This document shows positions 42,948 to 52,391 of a DNA stretch of 64,000 nucleotides, in pieces (position 1 is the first letter of the stretch; each line of letters opens with the position of its first letter). The notes below the pieces were generated by a model, which saw nothing but the letters and a program-made list of their open reading frames with translations, was not told the DNA's origin and did not search any database. Source of the stretch: DAXETY01 sp051155755 (GTDB taxonomy: Bacteria; Desulfobacterota; Desulfobacteria; Desulfobacterales; SG8-13); NCBI GenBank assembly GCA_051155755.1, contig DAXETY010000040.1, positions 50,545 to 114,544 on the forward strand, given 5' to 3'. The position numbers were made by a program, and so were the translations under genes.

Positions 42948-43698
42948 AAGAAGTTCTGCCGACGTCGTTGATGACCTTGGCGGTGGTTTCGTCCAATTGC
43001 CGAATCGTTTTCTGGTAGGATTCGTAGCCCCTAAGCACTTCGATCATCTCGGTCATGGTGCGCACCGCTTCCACGTTGGACATCTCCAGGTATCCCTGGG
43101 TGACTGCGATGTGCTCCACATCCGACTGGACCTGGTCGCCCGGAGCGAACAGTGTCTGTCCGCTGCGCTCGAGCAGCTCCGGCCTTTCAAAATCCACCAT
43201 CCGCAGCTGGCCGACATAGCGGTCGTCCACGGTGATACCGCCTTCGGCATCCACGGTAATAACGCCTCCCTCGCCGATTTCGATGGCTCCGCCGTTGCCG
43301 AGCACCCGATACCCGTCATGGGTCGTCAACTCTCCGTCCAGGTTGCGGGTAAAATTGCCGTTGCGTGTATAGCGAACGCCGGCCGCGGTTTCGACGCAGA
43401 AAAAACCGGGGCCGTCCAGGGCCAGATCGAGCGGATTGCCGGTCTGACGCAGGTGTCCCTGGCGGAACACGCTGCGGGTTTCCAGTGCCTGGTACAGGGG
43501 CCGGGTGGCGTCCGGACCACGTCGGCTCAAGCGCGCCAGATCGGCGTCCACGGCCCTGGGTGAATTTGTCACACGCAGGTAGGCCAGGGTTTCCTTGAAC
43601 CCGCTGGTATTCAAATTGGCCAGGTTGTCGGAAAGAATTTCGAGCCGTTTCTGATTCAGCAGCGCTCCGGAAGCGGCCATGTAGATTGCGCCACTCAT
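42946..43698 (-). CDS. flgF: flagellar proximal rod protein
   Basis: 250 residues, MSGAIYMAASGALLNQKRLE start with ILSDNLANLNTSGFKE, and C-terminal SNVEAVRTMTEMIEVLRGYE, the FlgF pattern of the rod/hook family. Shorter and with less insert than FlgG. Preceded by a small hairpin CCGGGTGTTCACCCGG (about 43733-43748) and a possible sigma-54 promoter. Confidence 0.93.
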   Translation of the reverse strand: MSGAIYMAASGALLNQKRLEILSDNLANLNTSGFKETLAYLRVTNSPRAVDADLARLSRRGPDATRPLYQALETRSVFRQGHLRQTGNPLDLALDGPGFFCVETAAGVRYTRNGNFTRNLDGELTTHDGYRVLGNGGAIEIGEGGVITVDAEGGITVDDRYVGQLRMVDFERPELLERSGQTLFAPGDQVQSDVEHIAVTQGYLEMSNVEAVRTMTEMIEVLRGYESYQKTIRQLDETTAKVINDVGRTS

Positions 43699-43756
43699 CG
43701 CGAATATCCCTTCTCGGAAGGATTCTTAAAACCGGGTGTTCACCCGGCAGCCAATC

Positions 43757-43771
43757 GCTTGCAGATTGCCA
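43757..43771 (-). promoter_or_regulatory. possible sigma-54 promoter of flgF
   Basis: Minus-strand TGGCAATCTGCAAGC keeps GG and GC at the right spacing and a perfect TGGCA at -24, but the -12 element is AAGC rather than TTGC. It lies about 60 bp upstream of flgF, where a 187-bp gap suggests a new transcription start. Confidence 0.3.
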
Positions 43772-43885
43772 AATGCAAATTCCATACCGAAGTCGATGTC
43801 CCGGTTTTCGGCCCCCGGGCGCAACTTATCGGTGACTTCATATACCGCAAGCGGCAAAAACGACCGCGCGTGCGGCAATATTTTC

Positions 43886-44350
43886 CTACTGCGGACGGCA
43901 CAATTTGCTGAAAAGCTCGATTTCCGCCCGCGGCCTTCCGAGCCGGTCGGCGATCAAGTTTTCATCGATCCCGTGCTGCAACAACTCCAGGATCGCTTCA
44001 TAGCCCACCTGCGCCGGGCGACTGCGCGTGTCGGAATCATCCGCCGGGAGTGCCGCCGGGGGGGATTCCGCCGGATCGCACTGCGGTGATTCACCGGGGG
44101 GACTTTCGGTCCATTGCAGCAGGCGCTCCTGTTCTTCCCGGATCTTGTCGGCAACAGCCTGTAAAGACGCCAGGGTTTGCTGCTGGTACATCCGGGCCAG
44201 CACCTCGGAACGGAAACCATTCGATATGGCTTGAGATCCGGCGCATTGGATCAGCGTTCCCCGGCGGATGCGGTTGTAGACCAGACAGGCGATCACCATC
44301 AGGCAAAGTCCGATAGCGATCCAATCCAATGTGTTTTCCCAGGGCATCAT
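43886..44350 (-). CDS. membrane-anchored flagellar-cluster protein (DUF2802-like)
   Basis: 154 residues from the ATG at 44350 (GAGGATTG upstream). N-terminal transmembrane helix (IAIGLCLMVIACLVY), a coiled-coil segment (EVLARMYQQQTLASLQAVAD), a Pro/Ser-rich linker, and a C-terminal helical module (VGYEAILELLQHGIDENLIA, LGRPRAEIELFSKLC) that resembles the DUF2802/6115 module found next to flagellar genes in other bacteria. Precise role unknown. Confidence 0.65.
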   Translation of the reverse strand: MMPWENTLDWIAIGLCLMVIACLVYNRIRRGTLIQCAGSQAISNGFRSEVLARMYQQQTLASLQAVADKIREEQERLLQWTESPPGESPQCDPAESPPAALPADDSDTRSRPAQVGYEAILELLQHGIDENLIADRLGRPRAEIELFSKLCRPQ

Positions 44351-44385
44351 CAATCCTCTGTGGGCGTTCCCAGGTCTGTACCGGT

Positions 44386-44652
44386 TCAAACGCGGATATC
44401 GATTTTGCGGCCGCGCAGGGGTTTGTGATCGTCGGCGCCGCCGGATGCATCCGGTCGATTTTCTTCTTCGACCGCCACAGCCGGCTCCGGACCGGATCGG
44501 TCGGTTTCCGTCTCCGGCGGCTTATTTTTACGCCGGCGCTTCCGCTGAAACTGCTGAAAATCTTTCGGCTCTTTGCGGCGCTTGAGTTTTTTGACCGCTT
44601 CGGTCGATGTCACGTTGGCCCAGGAATTTGTGGGGCGAATTTTTTCTACCAT
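44386..44652 (-). CDS. basic/acidic hydrophilic flagellar-cluster protein (88 aa)
   Basis: Starts MVEKIRPTNSWANVTSTEAV; AGGGA precedes it. The first half is strongly basic (KKLKRRKEPKDFQQFQRKRR), the second acidic and probably disordered, ending RGRKIDIRV. No family recognised. Tight spacing (32 bp after fliA, 35 bp before the next gene) shows it belongs to the operon. Confidence 0.6.
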   Translation of the reverse strand: MVEKIRPTNSWANVTSTEAVKKLKRRKEPKDFQQFQRKRRRKNKPPETETDRSGPEPAVAVEEENRPDASGGADDHKPLRGRKIDIRV

Positions 44653-44684
44653 GGTTCCCTACCCGGGTAACCCTGTCCATAAGG

Positions 44685-45440
44685 CTAATCCAACAGCTGC
44701 CGGCGGCGCAGCTTCGAACGCAGCTGCATCACAGCCTGGGAGTGCAGCTGCGAAACCCGTGATTCGGTCACGCCGAGCACCTCTCCGGCTTCCTTCATGG
44801 TCAACTCGTCGGAATAATACAGAGAGAGCACCATCTGTTCCTTGATCGAAAGCTCTTCGATGGCCTTGGTCAGCCCGGCCCGCAACTCCTTCAAACCGGC
44901 CTGGTCCAGAAAATCGGTTTCGTTGCGCGTCAATTCGGCCGCCAGGGCATCTCTTTCGGTGGCGGCTGCACCGCCCAGGTCTTCATAGCTGATAAAGGAA
45001 ATGCCGGCGAGCTGTTTGATGCGGTGCAGCTCTTCCAGGTCGATGTCCAGTGATTCCGCGACCTCGTTGTCATCTACCTCGCGACCGTAGCGTTGTTCGA
45101 GTTTCATCACCGCCTTTTCGACTTCACGTATTTTGCGGCGACTCGAACGTGAAAGAAAGTCCCGCGCACGCAATTCGCTCAGAACGGCACCCCGGATACG
45201 AAATGCGGCAAAGGTGGTGAACTTATTGTCACGACTGGAATCATAGCGGTCTAAAGCCTGAATCAGTCCGATCACACCGACATTGACCAGCTCATCGGTG
45301 TCGACCCCGGGAGGCAGGTGAACCGCAATGCGATTTACGATCCGTTTCACATACGGCAGATGTTCCAGGATCAGTTGTTCCCGTTTTTCAGCGTCTTCGT
45401 CCCCGGGGCGAGGCGCCGATTGCGTTTTGACCGACGGCAT
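44685..45440 (-). CDS. fliA: RNA polymerase sigma factor for flagellar genes (sigma-28)
   Basis: 251 residues from the ATG at 45440 (GGAGA ten bases upstream). Region 2 includes GVIGLIQALDRYDSSRDNKF and TFAAFRIRGAVLSELRARDF; region 3 RYGREVDDNEVAESLDI; region 4 ELTMKEAGEVLGVTESRVSQ. Region 1.1 is absent, as in all FliA. It directs late flagellar genes such as flagellin. A longer frame reaches back over flhG but the proposed start gives standard length. No flgM (its anti-sigma factor) is seen at the usual place. Confidence 0.92.
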   Translation of the reverse strand: MPSVKTQSAPRPGDEDAEKREQLILEHLPYVKRIVNRIAVHLPPGVDTDELVNVGVIGLIQALDRYDSSRDNKFTTFAAFRIRGAVLSELRARDFLSRSSRRKIREVEKAVMKLEQRYGREVDDNEVAESLDIDLEELHRIKQLAGISFISYEDLGGAAATERDALAAELTRNETDFLDQAGLKELRAGLTKAIEELSIKEQMVLSLYYSDELTMKEAGEVLGVTESRVSQLHSQAVMQLRSKLRRRQLLD

Positions 45441-45558
45441 AAAAGTTCTTTCTCCGAATCGCACTTCCCGCACCTTCTTTCGACGCCATGCGGCGTCGGT
45501 CAAAAGGTCCGGCAGAAATTCGCGCATCCTGGAAGGGATGGTTTCGCCATCGCCTTTC

Positions 45559-46455
45559 TCAGGCCAGTTTGTCCCGACAGAGGTGAGACCAGAAAAAGTT
45601 CGACTCGCATTGCGCCGGACGCATGGCCTCACTGGAGGCGATCTTCTGAGCCAGAGCGGTGTAACAGCGCGAAGCCTTGGCACCGGGGTACTGATCACTG
45701 ATGATCTTCTGTCGTTTGACGCACAGCGGCACTTTTTCGTCGTAGAATACGCATCCGACATATTCGAGCGAAAAATCGAGAAAACGCTCCACCACCAGGT
45801 TTAATTGTCGGTGGATTTCACGGGCTTCCTGGACATTGGCGACCTGGTTGACCAGCAGTTTGCAATGGTTCTGGCCGTATCGAACCGACAGCACCTTCAT
45901 CAGTGCGTAGGCATCCGTTACGGATGTGGGTTCCGGGGCCACGACAACCAGGATTTCCTGGGCCGAGACATTGAAGTCCATCACATTGGATGAAATTCCG
46001 GCGGCGGTGTCGATCAGCAGCACGTCGACGGTGTCGAGCAACAGGTCGAGTTGGTTGAGAACCTGCAATTTCTGGTCGAAGGTCAGGTTGGTGAGTTCCT
46101 GAATGCCGGAAGCCGCGGGAAGTATCTGGATGCTGCCGGGACCGTCCAAAATAATTTCCCCGACGGTTTTCTCTCCGGTGATCACGTGCGACAGATTGTA
46201 GCGCGGGGCCAATCCCAGCAGTACGTCAAGGTTCCCCAGGCCCCAATCGGCATCCAGGATCAGTACTTTTTTCCCGATCATTGCCAGGGCGTGGCCCAGG
46301 TTGGCAACGATGTTGGTCTTTCCGACACCGCCTTTTCCGCTGGTGATGGCAATAACACGCGTTTCGGAATGAGGCGCTGCATGTTCGGACATGGTTCCAT
46401 TTTCTCCAGGTTTGGATGTAAAAGGAATTACTTTTGCGGATGCTTTGCGATTCAT
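45559..46455 (-). CDS. flhG: flagellar number regulator, MinD-like ATPase
   Basis: 298 residues. Deviant Walker A SGKGGVGKTN near 39-48, then LILDADWGLGNLDVLLGLAP, and switch II LLIDTAAGISSNV, the MinD-like FlhG/YlxH family. Works with FlhF to limit number and set position of flagella. The C-terminal membrane-targeting helix is weak, replaced by a longer tail ending NFFWSHLCRDKLA. AGGA precedes the ATG. Between flhF and fliA. Confidence 0.9.
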   Translation of the reverse strand: MNRKASAKVIPFTSKPGENGTMSEHAAPHSETRVIAITSGKGGVGKTNIVANLGHALAMIGKKVLILDADWGLGNLDVLLGLAPRYNLSHVITGEKTVGEIILDGPGSIQILPAASGIQELTNLTFDQKLQVLNQLDLLLDTVDVLLIDTAAGISSNVMDFNVSAQEILVVVAPEPTSVTDAYALMKVLSVRYGQNHCKLLVNQVANVQEAREIHRQLNLVVERFLDFSLEYVGCVFYDEKVPLCVKRQKIISDQYPGAKASRCYTALAQKIASSEAMRPAQCESNFFWSHLCRDKLA

Positions 46456-46521
46456 ACTCTTTTTTTCCTGCGACGGATTGGATGAAACGGTTGCGGCCGT
46501 CGTTTCAGTTGCGGCCGTTGA

Positions 46522-47919
46522 TCAACGGCCGCCTGCAAACGCCTGCCGAATGATCGGTTCCACGCGCCCCCGGAACTCGGCGTTCAAACGATCGCGGCAG
46601 CAGGCCCGGCAGGGCTTGAATTCTTTGGATTCCGCCTCCGCAGCCGTCTCAAAACACACGATGTTTTCCGATTTCATTACCTGGGTCCTCTTGCAATCGC
46701 GGCGGTGATAGATTTCGGAGTTGCCGTTTGCCATGTACGGGGCCTGTTCACGGTATTTCCGGCCGAATTCAGCCGCCGGCACGACCGGAGCCGATGCGCC
46801 CGGACCGGCGTCTTCGGCGATTTGCGACGCCAGAAAGGCAAGGCTGCCGTCGGCCAGATCCTCGGGAATGCGCCGGCCGCAGCTGAAAAGCAGCGCCGGT
46901 TTACCGCTGCGGTCCAACAGGTTCAATATACCGGCGGGACGGATACTTTCATCGAGTTTGGTGAATCCGATACCGGTCACCGCAAGCGGTTCCAGGCGCC
47001 GAATCAATGCGAGCTGGTCCGCCTCATTGCCGGACGCACTCGCCAGAAAACAGATCTCCGAGGGTTTTACCTGACGCAGAAATCCGGCAAGATCGGAGAG
47101 TCGGCGCTCGTCCCCGGGACCGATCGCCGGGGTGTCGATCAGCACCAGGTCGGCCGCTCGATGTTCCCTGAGAATTTCGCGCGCATCGGACTGCAGTGAT
47201 CCGGTGGTCAGCCGGAGCTGCAGCGCCTCGGCCACGAGCCGCAGTGCATCCCAGGCACCCAGACGCTGATCGTCCAGACTGACCAGTGCAAGATGCTGTC
47301 CATGATCCCGGGCCTGCCGGACAGCCAGTTTCAGAACCGTGGTCGTCTTGCCGACACCGGAGGCCCCGACGAACACGACCCGTTTTTGCGCACGGCCGGC
47401 CAGGTTCAGTCCCCGGGCAGCAAACCCGGTCTTCTCCAGGCTCCACCTCAGGTTGGTTCCCTCGGTGGTCGGATCCGAAGCCGGAAATTTTCGGCAGAGC
47501 CGAACATAGGCGGCGGTAATCTCCCGTGCCAGTTCTTCTCGCACTTCCTGAGCGGTCAGTCGCCGGTAGATCGGATGTTTCGCAACACCCGCACGGACTG
47601 CCGGCGGCGCCTCCGAAGATTCGGGGCGCGGAGATGTATCAGTGCGCAGCGTCCTCGCTTCGGGCTGCGGCAACGCACCACAACGGGCATAGGCCGCCCT
47701 GGCGCGGGCGGGTGAGAATACCGATCGAGAAACGTCGCCGACATCGACGCTCGGTGGGTCAACGGCCGCCGTGACCTCCACTCCTTTGCGCAGACCGGGC
47801 AAGATCGATCCCTTGTGGATGCTGCGGGCGGAGAGTATCACCGCCTCCGGCCCGAGTTCGGCCTTGATGCGCTGAAGGGCCTCGGCCATGGTCTTTGCCA
47901 CGAATCGCTTAATCTGCAT
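46522..47919 (-). CDS. flhF: SRP-type GTPase FlhF with C-terminal Ada-like zinc module
   Basis: 465 residues. B-domain (1-150, MQIKRFVAKTMAEALQRIKA), NG GTPase domain with P-loop GASGVGKT (185-192), ALVSLDDQRLGAWD and GFTKLDES (318-325). After the GTPase, residues about 395-446 read YMANGNSEIYHRRDCKRTQV, then ENIVCFETAAEAE and FKPCRACC. This is the pattern of the Ada-type zinc-binding domain (YHxxxC, then PCxxC). FlhF normally ends after the G domain. FlhF sets the site of flagellar assembly. It overlaps flhA by 11 bp. Confidence 0.9.
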   Translation of the reverse strand: MQIKRFVAKTMAEALQRIKAELGPEAVILSARSIHKGSILPGLRKGVEVTAAVDPPSVDVGDVSRSVFSPARARAAYARCGALPQPEARTLRTDTSPRPESSEAPPAVRAGVAKHPIYRRLTAQEVREELAREITAAYVRLCRKFPASDPTTEGTNLRWSLEKTGFAARGLNLAGRAQKRVVFVGASGVGKTTTVLKLAVRQARDHGQHLALVSLDDQRLGAWDALRLVAEALQLRLTTGSLQSDAREILREHRAADLVLIDTPAIGPGDERRLSDLAGFLRQVKPSEICFLASASGNEADQLALIRRLEPLAVTGIGFTKLDESIRPAGILNLLDRSGKPALLFSCGRRIPEDLADGSLAFLASQIAEDAGPGASAPVVPAAEFGRKYREQAPYMANGNSEIYHRRDCKRTQVMKSENIVCFETAAEAESKEFKPCRACCRDRLNAEFRGRVEPIIRQAFAGGR

Positions 47920-50011
47920 CGCCTATCTCCACCACCCCCAACGAATGAACTTCGGTGCTGGGTAAAATCTCGTCATAGGCAACCACCACCAGATCGGGAA
48001 TATACCGATCCACCAATTTGCGGAAATACAAGCGCAACGGTGCCGAGCAGATGACCACCGGCCGCAGACCGGTGGGGGCGAACTTCTCCAACTGCTTCGC
48101 CAGCCGGTTGACAAGGGTTTCCACCAAGCCGGGATCGAGCGCCAGATAATGACCCTTGTCGGTTTGCTGACGGGCCTCGGCCAGAGCGGCTTCCAGTCGT
48201 GGGCCCAGGTTGAGCACCACCAGCCGTCCGTTTTCGGCCAGGTTTTTGTGAGTGATCGTTCGGGAAAGGGCATGGCGGACGTATTCGGTCAACACCTCCG
48301 GATCTTTGGTCATCGGAGCCCAGTCGGCCAGGGTTTCCAGGATCGCCAGCAAGTCCCGGATGGGAACCTGTTCTTTCAGGAGCAGTTGCAAGACCTTGAC
48401 CACCGCGCCCAGGGGCAGCAGCCCGGGAACCAGTTCTTCGACCACCTTCGGGTGCGTCTGCTTAAGATTGTCGAGAAGTTGCTGGACTTCCTGGCGCCCC
48501 ACGAGTTCATGGGCATGCCGACGGATCAGTTCGGACAGGTGCGTGGTCAGCACCGTGGCCGGATCGACCACCGTGTATCCGCCGCCGGCAGCTTTTTCCC
48601 GCAGCGACTCCCGGATCCATAGTGCCGGCAGCCCATAGGTGGGCTCGCGGGTGGACACCCCTTCGAGTTTTTCACTGGCTCCGCCCGGATCCATGGCCAG
48701 CAAGTACTGTGGCATTAACTCGCCTCGCCCGACCTCGTTTCCTTTCAAAAGAATCTTGTACTCGCCCGGCTTCAGCTGAATGTTGTCCTGAATATGGATC
48801 GGTGCCACCAGGATGCCAAGCTCGGCAGCGAACTGACGGCGCAGGGTCTTGATGCGCCCGAGCAGCTCTCCGCGTTGGGCCACGTCAACCATGGATATCA
48901 GCCCGTAGCCGACTTCCAGCGCCAAAAGATCCAGCGGCGGCAGCGGGCCGGGCAAATCGGGACTTTCTTCCGGCGCTTCGATCCGGCTGGCCTCGTCGAT
49001 CTTCCCTGACTCGGATTGGCCGCTGCGATATACGGCATAGGCGAAACCGGCTGCAGTCAGCGCGAGCATCACGAAGGGCAGCGTCGGCAGGCCGGGAACC
49101 ATTGCAAAGCCGAAAATCACCGCTGCGGCAATTCCGATTGCCTTGGGCTGCACCAGTACCTGAGCGGTGATCTCCCTCCCCAGACTGGATTCCGAGCCGG
49201 CGCGGCTGACGATAATACCGGCTGAGGTTGATATGATCAGGGCGGGAATCTGGGTCACCAAACCGTCACCCACGGTCAACAGGGTGTAATTCTGGGCGGC
49301 CTCGCCGAAGGTCAATTCGTTCTGAATCACCCCGACGGCCAAACCGCCCAGGATGTTAATGCAGGTAATGATGATGCCGGCAATGGCGTCGCCGCGCACG
49401 AACTTGTTGGCACCATCCATGGCGCCGTAATACTCGGCTTCCCGGGAAACCAGCTCCCTTCGAAGCTTGGCCTCCTCCTCATCGATGATGCCGGAATTCA
49501 GGTCGGCGTCGATACTCATCTGTTTGCCGGGCATCGCATCCAGGGTAAAACGTGCGGCCACCTCGGCAATGCGGCCGGCACCCTTGGTAATCACCACGAA
49601 ATTGATAATCACCAGGATCAAGAACACGATGATGCCCACCAGGTAATTGCCGCCCACCACAAAATTACCGAAGGACTGGATCACTTTACCGGCAGCGGCG
49701 GTACCTTCATGGCCGTGCAGCAGAATGATCCGGGTGGAGGCGATGTTTAACGAAAGCCGGAAAAGGGTTGCCAACAGCAGGATGGACGGAAAGGCCGACA
49801 GTTCCAGCGGGCGAAGGATGTACATGCCCACCAGCAGGATCACCAGAGCCAGGGTGATATTGAAGGCCAGCAGCAGATCCAACAGCGCCGCCGGCAACGG
49901 GATGACCATAAACACGAGAATGGCCACCACGCCGGCCGCCACCAAGAGGTCGCTGCCGCGCGTCCATGCCGCCATGCGCCCGGTAAATCCGCCTGTTTGC
50001 GCCAGTTCCAT
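47909..50011 (-). CDS. flhA: flagellar type III export gate protein
   Basis: 700 residues from the ATG at 50011. Seven or eight membrane helices in the first 320 residues, including the FHIPEP-type region (AFPSILLLATLFRLSLNIAS) and GDAIAGIIITCINILGGLAV; cytoplasmic domain with LDLLALEVGYGLISMVD and LIRRHAHELVGRQEVQQLLD. FlhA forms the nonameric ring of the export gate that binds chaperone-substrate pairs. An in-frame extension to 50200 has no ribosome binding site and is not homologous. Confidence 0.95.
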   Translation of the reverse strand: MELAQTGGFTGRMAAWTRGSDLLVAAGVVAILVFMVIPLPAALLDLLLAFNITLALVILLVGMYILRPLELSAFPSILLLATLFRLSLNIASTRIILLHGHEGTAAAGKVIQSFGNFVVGGNYLVGIIVFLILVIINFVVITKGAGRIAEVAARFTLDAMPGKQMSIDADLNSGIIDEEEAKLRRELVSREAEYYGAMDGANKFVRGDAIAGIIITCINILGGLAVGVIQNELTFGEAAQNYTLLTVGDGLVTQIPALIISTSAGIIVSRAGSESSLGREITAQVLVQPKAIGIAAAVIFGFAMVPGLPTLPFVMLALTAAGFAYAVYRSGQSESGKIDEASRIEAPEESPDLPGPLPPLDLLALEVGYGLISMVDVAQRGELLGRIKTLRRQFAAELGILVAPIHIQDNIQLKPGEYKILLKGNEVGRGELMPQYLLAMDPGGASEKLEGVSTREPTYGLPALWIRESLREKAAGGGYTVVDPATVLTTHLSELIRRHAHELVGRQEVQQLLDNLKQTHPKVVEELVPGLLPLGAVVKVLQLLLKEQVPIRDLLAILETLADWAPMTKDPEVLTEYVRHALSRTITHKNLAENGRLVVLNLGPRLEAALAEARQQTDKGHYLALDPGLVETLVNRLAKQLEKFAPTGLRPVVICSAPLRLYFRKLVDRYIPDLVVVAYDEILPSTEVHSLGVVEIGDAD

Positions 50012-50492
50012 TTTCAAAAATATCCTCGCGGTTACACCATGGCCTGCAAGCTCTGGAATACGGCCTTTCAAACTTTCGGCCGTATCAAAAAACGCACCGT
50101 GTGCGAGCGGGCTGCCCGGATCGAGCCCCGCCACGGAGGGTTCCATTGCACGTTTCGTGCCGAGGATATCCACCCAAAGACAGGGTTTAATAATTCTCAT
50201 TTTTTCAATATATTATGTTTATTACCAACCTTCCGAAGACTCCACCGGCAAAACCCTGCGGTCGCCGCGCTCTGCAACGGACAATACACTGAAGCGCAAG
50301 CCGCGGCGTTGTTGGGCCCGGAACCATCTGATTTCTCTGCCGGTGCGGAAATCTTGACACCGGCCGCAGGATCGTTGACGCCTGCAACCGGGCCATTCGA
50401 GAAACGGCCTTCGCAACCGGAAGCCGGTTCCGCAAGCCCGTCACTTGCATGTAAGCTGCGACGATCGACAAAAGCAGTCTGCGGCCGGTGGG
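50012..50492. other. intergenic region between flhB and flhA
   Basis: 480 bp without a convincing gene, unusual inside this tightly packed cluster. It contains a sigma-54-like site (50147-50161) and an AT-rich stretch near 50190-50230. Small open frames exist but none has a ribosome binding site. Confidence 0.4.
50147..50161 (-). promoter_or_regulatory. possible sigma-54 promoter of flhA
   Basis: Minus-strand GGCACGAAACGTGCA: GG at -24 and GC at -12 with correct spacing; two mismatches to the consensus. The same bases form the short palindrome GCACG-AAA-CGTGC, so it could alternatively be an operator. Lies 136 bp upstream of flhA. Confidence 0.4.
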
Positions 50493-51572
50493 TCAGGAGA
50501 AATCGGGACGGCTGCCCCGCAGGCGGTACACGTAAGCCAGCACCTCGGCTACGGCCCGGTAGAGTTCGGCGGGGATGATCTCATCGATGTCGACCATTTT
50601 GAACAGGCTTCGGGCCAGGGGCTTGTTTTCCACCACCGGAACATCGTTGGCTGTCGCCACGGCTTTAATGCGTTCGGCGATCCGGCCGGCGCCCTTGGCA
50701 ACCACGCGGGGGGCGATCATGTTGCGTGCGTCGAAGCGCAGCGCCACGGCAAGGTGGGTCGGGTTGGTGATGACCACGTCGGCTTCCGGTACCGCCGCCA
50801 TCATGCGCCGACGGGCCATTTCCATCTGGATGCTGCGAATCCGTGACTTGACCTTGGGGTCGCCCAGGGTTTGCTTCTGTTCGTCTTTGACCTCCTGGCG
50901 GGTCATCTTGAGATTCTTTTCATGTTCCCAGCGCTGGTAGGCATAATCGAGGACGGCCAGCAGAACCAGCAGCAGGCAGACATTCAAGGCGATTTTGAAG
51001 GCCACCCGAAATGTGAACACAAAAATATCCGGCACCGCCAGCAGTGCCAGTCCCGGGATTTTGTCCAGTTCGCCGCGAATCAACAGGTAAGCGACCCCGC
51101 CCACCAGGAAAATCTTGCACAACGACTTGGCCAGTTCCACCAGTGACTTTAAGGAAAACATCCGCTGGATACCTTGCAGCGGATTGATTTTGCTGAGCTT
51201 GGGTATCAAGGGCTCGGCCGTGAGCAAAAAACCGGTCTGCACCAGGCTGACGGCGATTGCCACCAAAAACACCACGGCCATGACCGGCAGCGTGATCTTT
51301 ACAAAAGATGCCAGGATTTCGGCAAACAGGGCTGCAGCGTCGGCAATGCCTTCCACGGAGCCGTCACCGATGCGATCCAGCATGGCGACGGTAACCTCGG
51401 TCATCGAGATCATCATCCACCGGCCGGCAAAGAAGAACACACCCAGCCCCATGAGCAGGATGGCGGCGGAGGCGGCCTCACGGCTCTGGGCCACCTGGCC
51501 CTTTTTGCGGGCCTCCTGACGCCGCTTGGGAGTGGCCTTCTCGGTGCGTTCCTGGTAGCTTTCTTGCGCCAT
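50493..51572 (-). CDS. flhB: flagellar type III export switch protein
   Basis: 359 residues. Four membrane helices in the first 210 residues, linker with EVKDEQKQTLGDPKVKSRIR, and the autocleavage site NPTH in VVITNPTHLAVALRFD. The C-terminal domain is FlhB-C. FlhB switches export from rod/hook to filament substrates after self-cleavage at Asn-Pro. The ATG is six bases from the fliR stop. Confidence 0.95.
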   Translation of the reverse strand: MAQESYQERTEKATPKRRQEARKKGQVAQSREAASAAILLMGLGVFFFAGRWMMISMTEVTVAMLDRIGDGSVEGIADAAALFAEILASFVKITLPVMAVVFLVAIAVSLVQTGFLLTAEPLIPKLSKINPLQGIQRMFSLKSLVELAKSLCKIFLVGGVAYLLIRGELDKIPGLALLAVPDIFVFTFRVAFKIALNVCLLLVLLAVLDYAYQRWEHEKNLKMTRQEVKDEQKQTLGDPKVKSRIRSIQMEMARRRMMAAVPEADVVITNPTHLAVALRFDARNMIAPRVVAKGAGRIAERIKAVATANDVPVVENKPLARSLFKMVDIDEIIPAELYRAVAEVLAYVYRLRGSRPDFS

Positions 51573-51578
51573 TAGGGT

Positions 51579-52358
51579 TTAGAATCCATTGGCCAACAGC
51601 ACCAGCAACCGGCGCAGATTATCGAAAAAAAGGCTTTGGAGCACGGCAGAGACATAAGGCAGGCTCATGGCCATAAATAACAGCCCCACGGCGATTTTCA
51701 GCGGAATGGCCACCACGAACACATTCATTTGGGGGACCGTGCGGGCCAGCAGCCCGAAGGCCAGGCTGGTCAGCAGCAATACGACAATCACCGGAGCGCC
51801 GAGCCGAACGCCACTGACGAATATGGCTCCGCCGGCGTTCACCAGAAGATCCATTAAGGAGGCATTGACATGGAACCGCAAGGGGGGCAGCAGATGAAAA
51901 CTCTCCACCAGCGCTTTGACAAACCAGTGATGCGCGTTGACACTGAAAAAAATCAGGATCGCAAACATTTGAAAAAACTGTGACAGCAGCGGAATCTGCA
52001 CACTGGAATCCGGATCCAGAACATTGGCAACGGCCATGCCCATCTGGTAGCCGGCCAGTTCGCCGGCAATCTGGACGCCGGCAAAAATCATCTGCACCGT
52101 CAACCCGATGGCCACCCCCAGAAGCACCTCGCCGGCGACGGCCAGACCGAGCAGGACCAGGGAATTGGCCGGGATCGGCACCATCGGGCCCAGTGCCGGA
52201 AACACCGCCCAGGAAACCGCCAGCACCAGGCCCGCCTTGACCGGCACCGGCGCGGAGCTGCCGCTGAAACCGGGCATGCTCATCAGGATTGCCGCCACCC
52301 GCACCAGGACCAGAAAAAATACCTGCAGTTGCTCGAGATCGATGGGTATGGTCACCAT
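51579..52358 (-). CDS. fliR: flagellar export gate protein FliR
   Basis: 259 residues, six hydrophobic segments. Signature stretches: RVAAILMSMPGFSGSSAPVP and GELAGYQMGMAVANVLDPDS. FliR, FliP and FliQ form the inner-membrane export gate core. Tightly coupled to flhB (6 bp) and 33 bp after fliQ. Confidence 0.93.
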   Translation of the reverse strand: MVTIPIDLEQLQVFFLVLVRVAAILMSMPGFSGSSAPVPVKAGLVLAVSWAVFPALGPMVPIPANSLVLLGLAVAGEVLLGVAIGLTVQMIFAGVQIAGELAGYQMGMAVANVLDPDSSVQIPLLSQFFQMFAILIFFSVNAHHWFVKALVESFHLLPPLRFHVNASLMDLLVNAGGAIFVSGVRLGAPVIVVLLLTSLAFGLLARTVPQMNVFVVAIPLKIAVGLLFMAMSLPYVSAVLQSLFFDNLRRLLVLLANGF

Positions 52359-52391
52359 GGAAACTTGTCCGGAATCCGAACCGATGCAACG

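Noticed and set aside
50012..50200. In-frame N-terminal extension of FlhA (63 residues)
   Set aside because: No ribosome binding site at its ATG, not homologous to FlhA N-termini, and it covers the possible promoter region.
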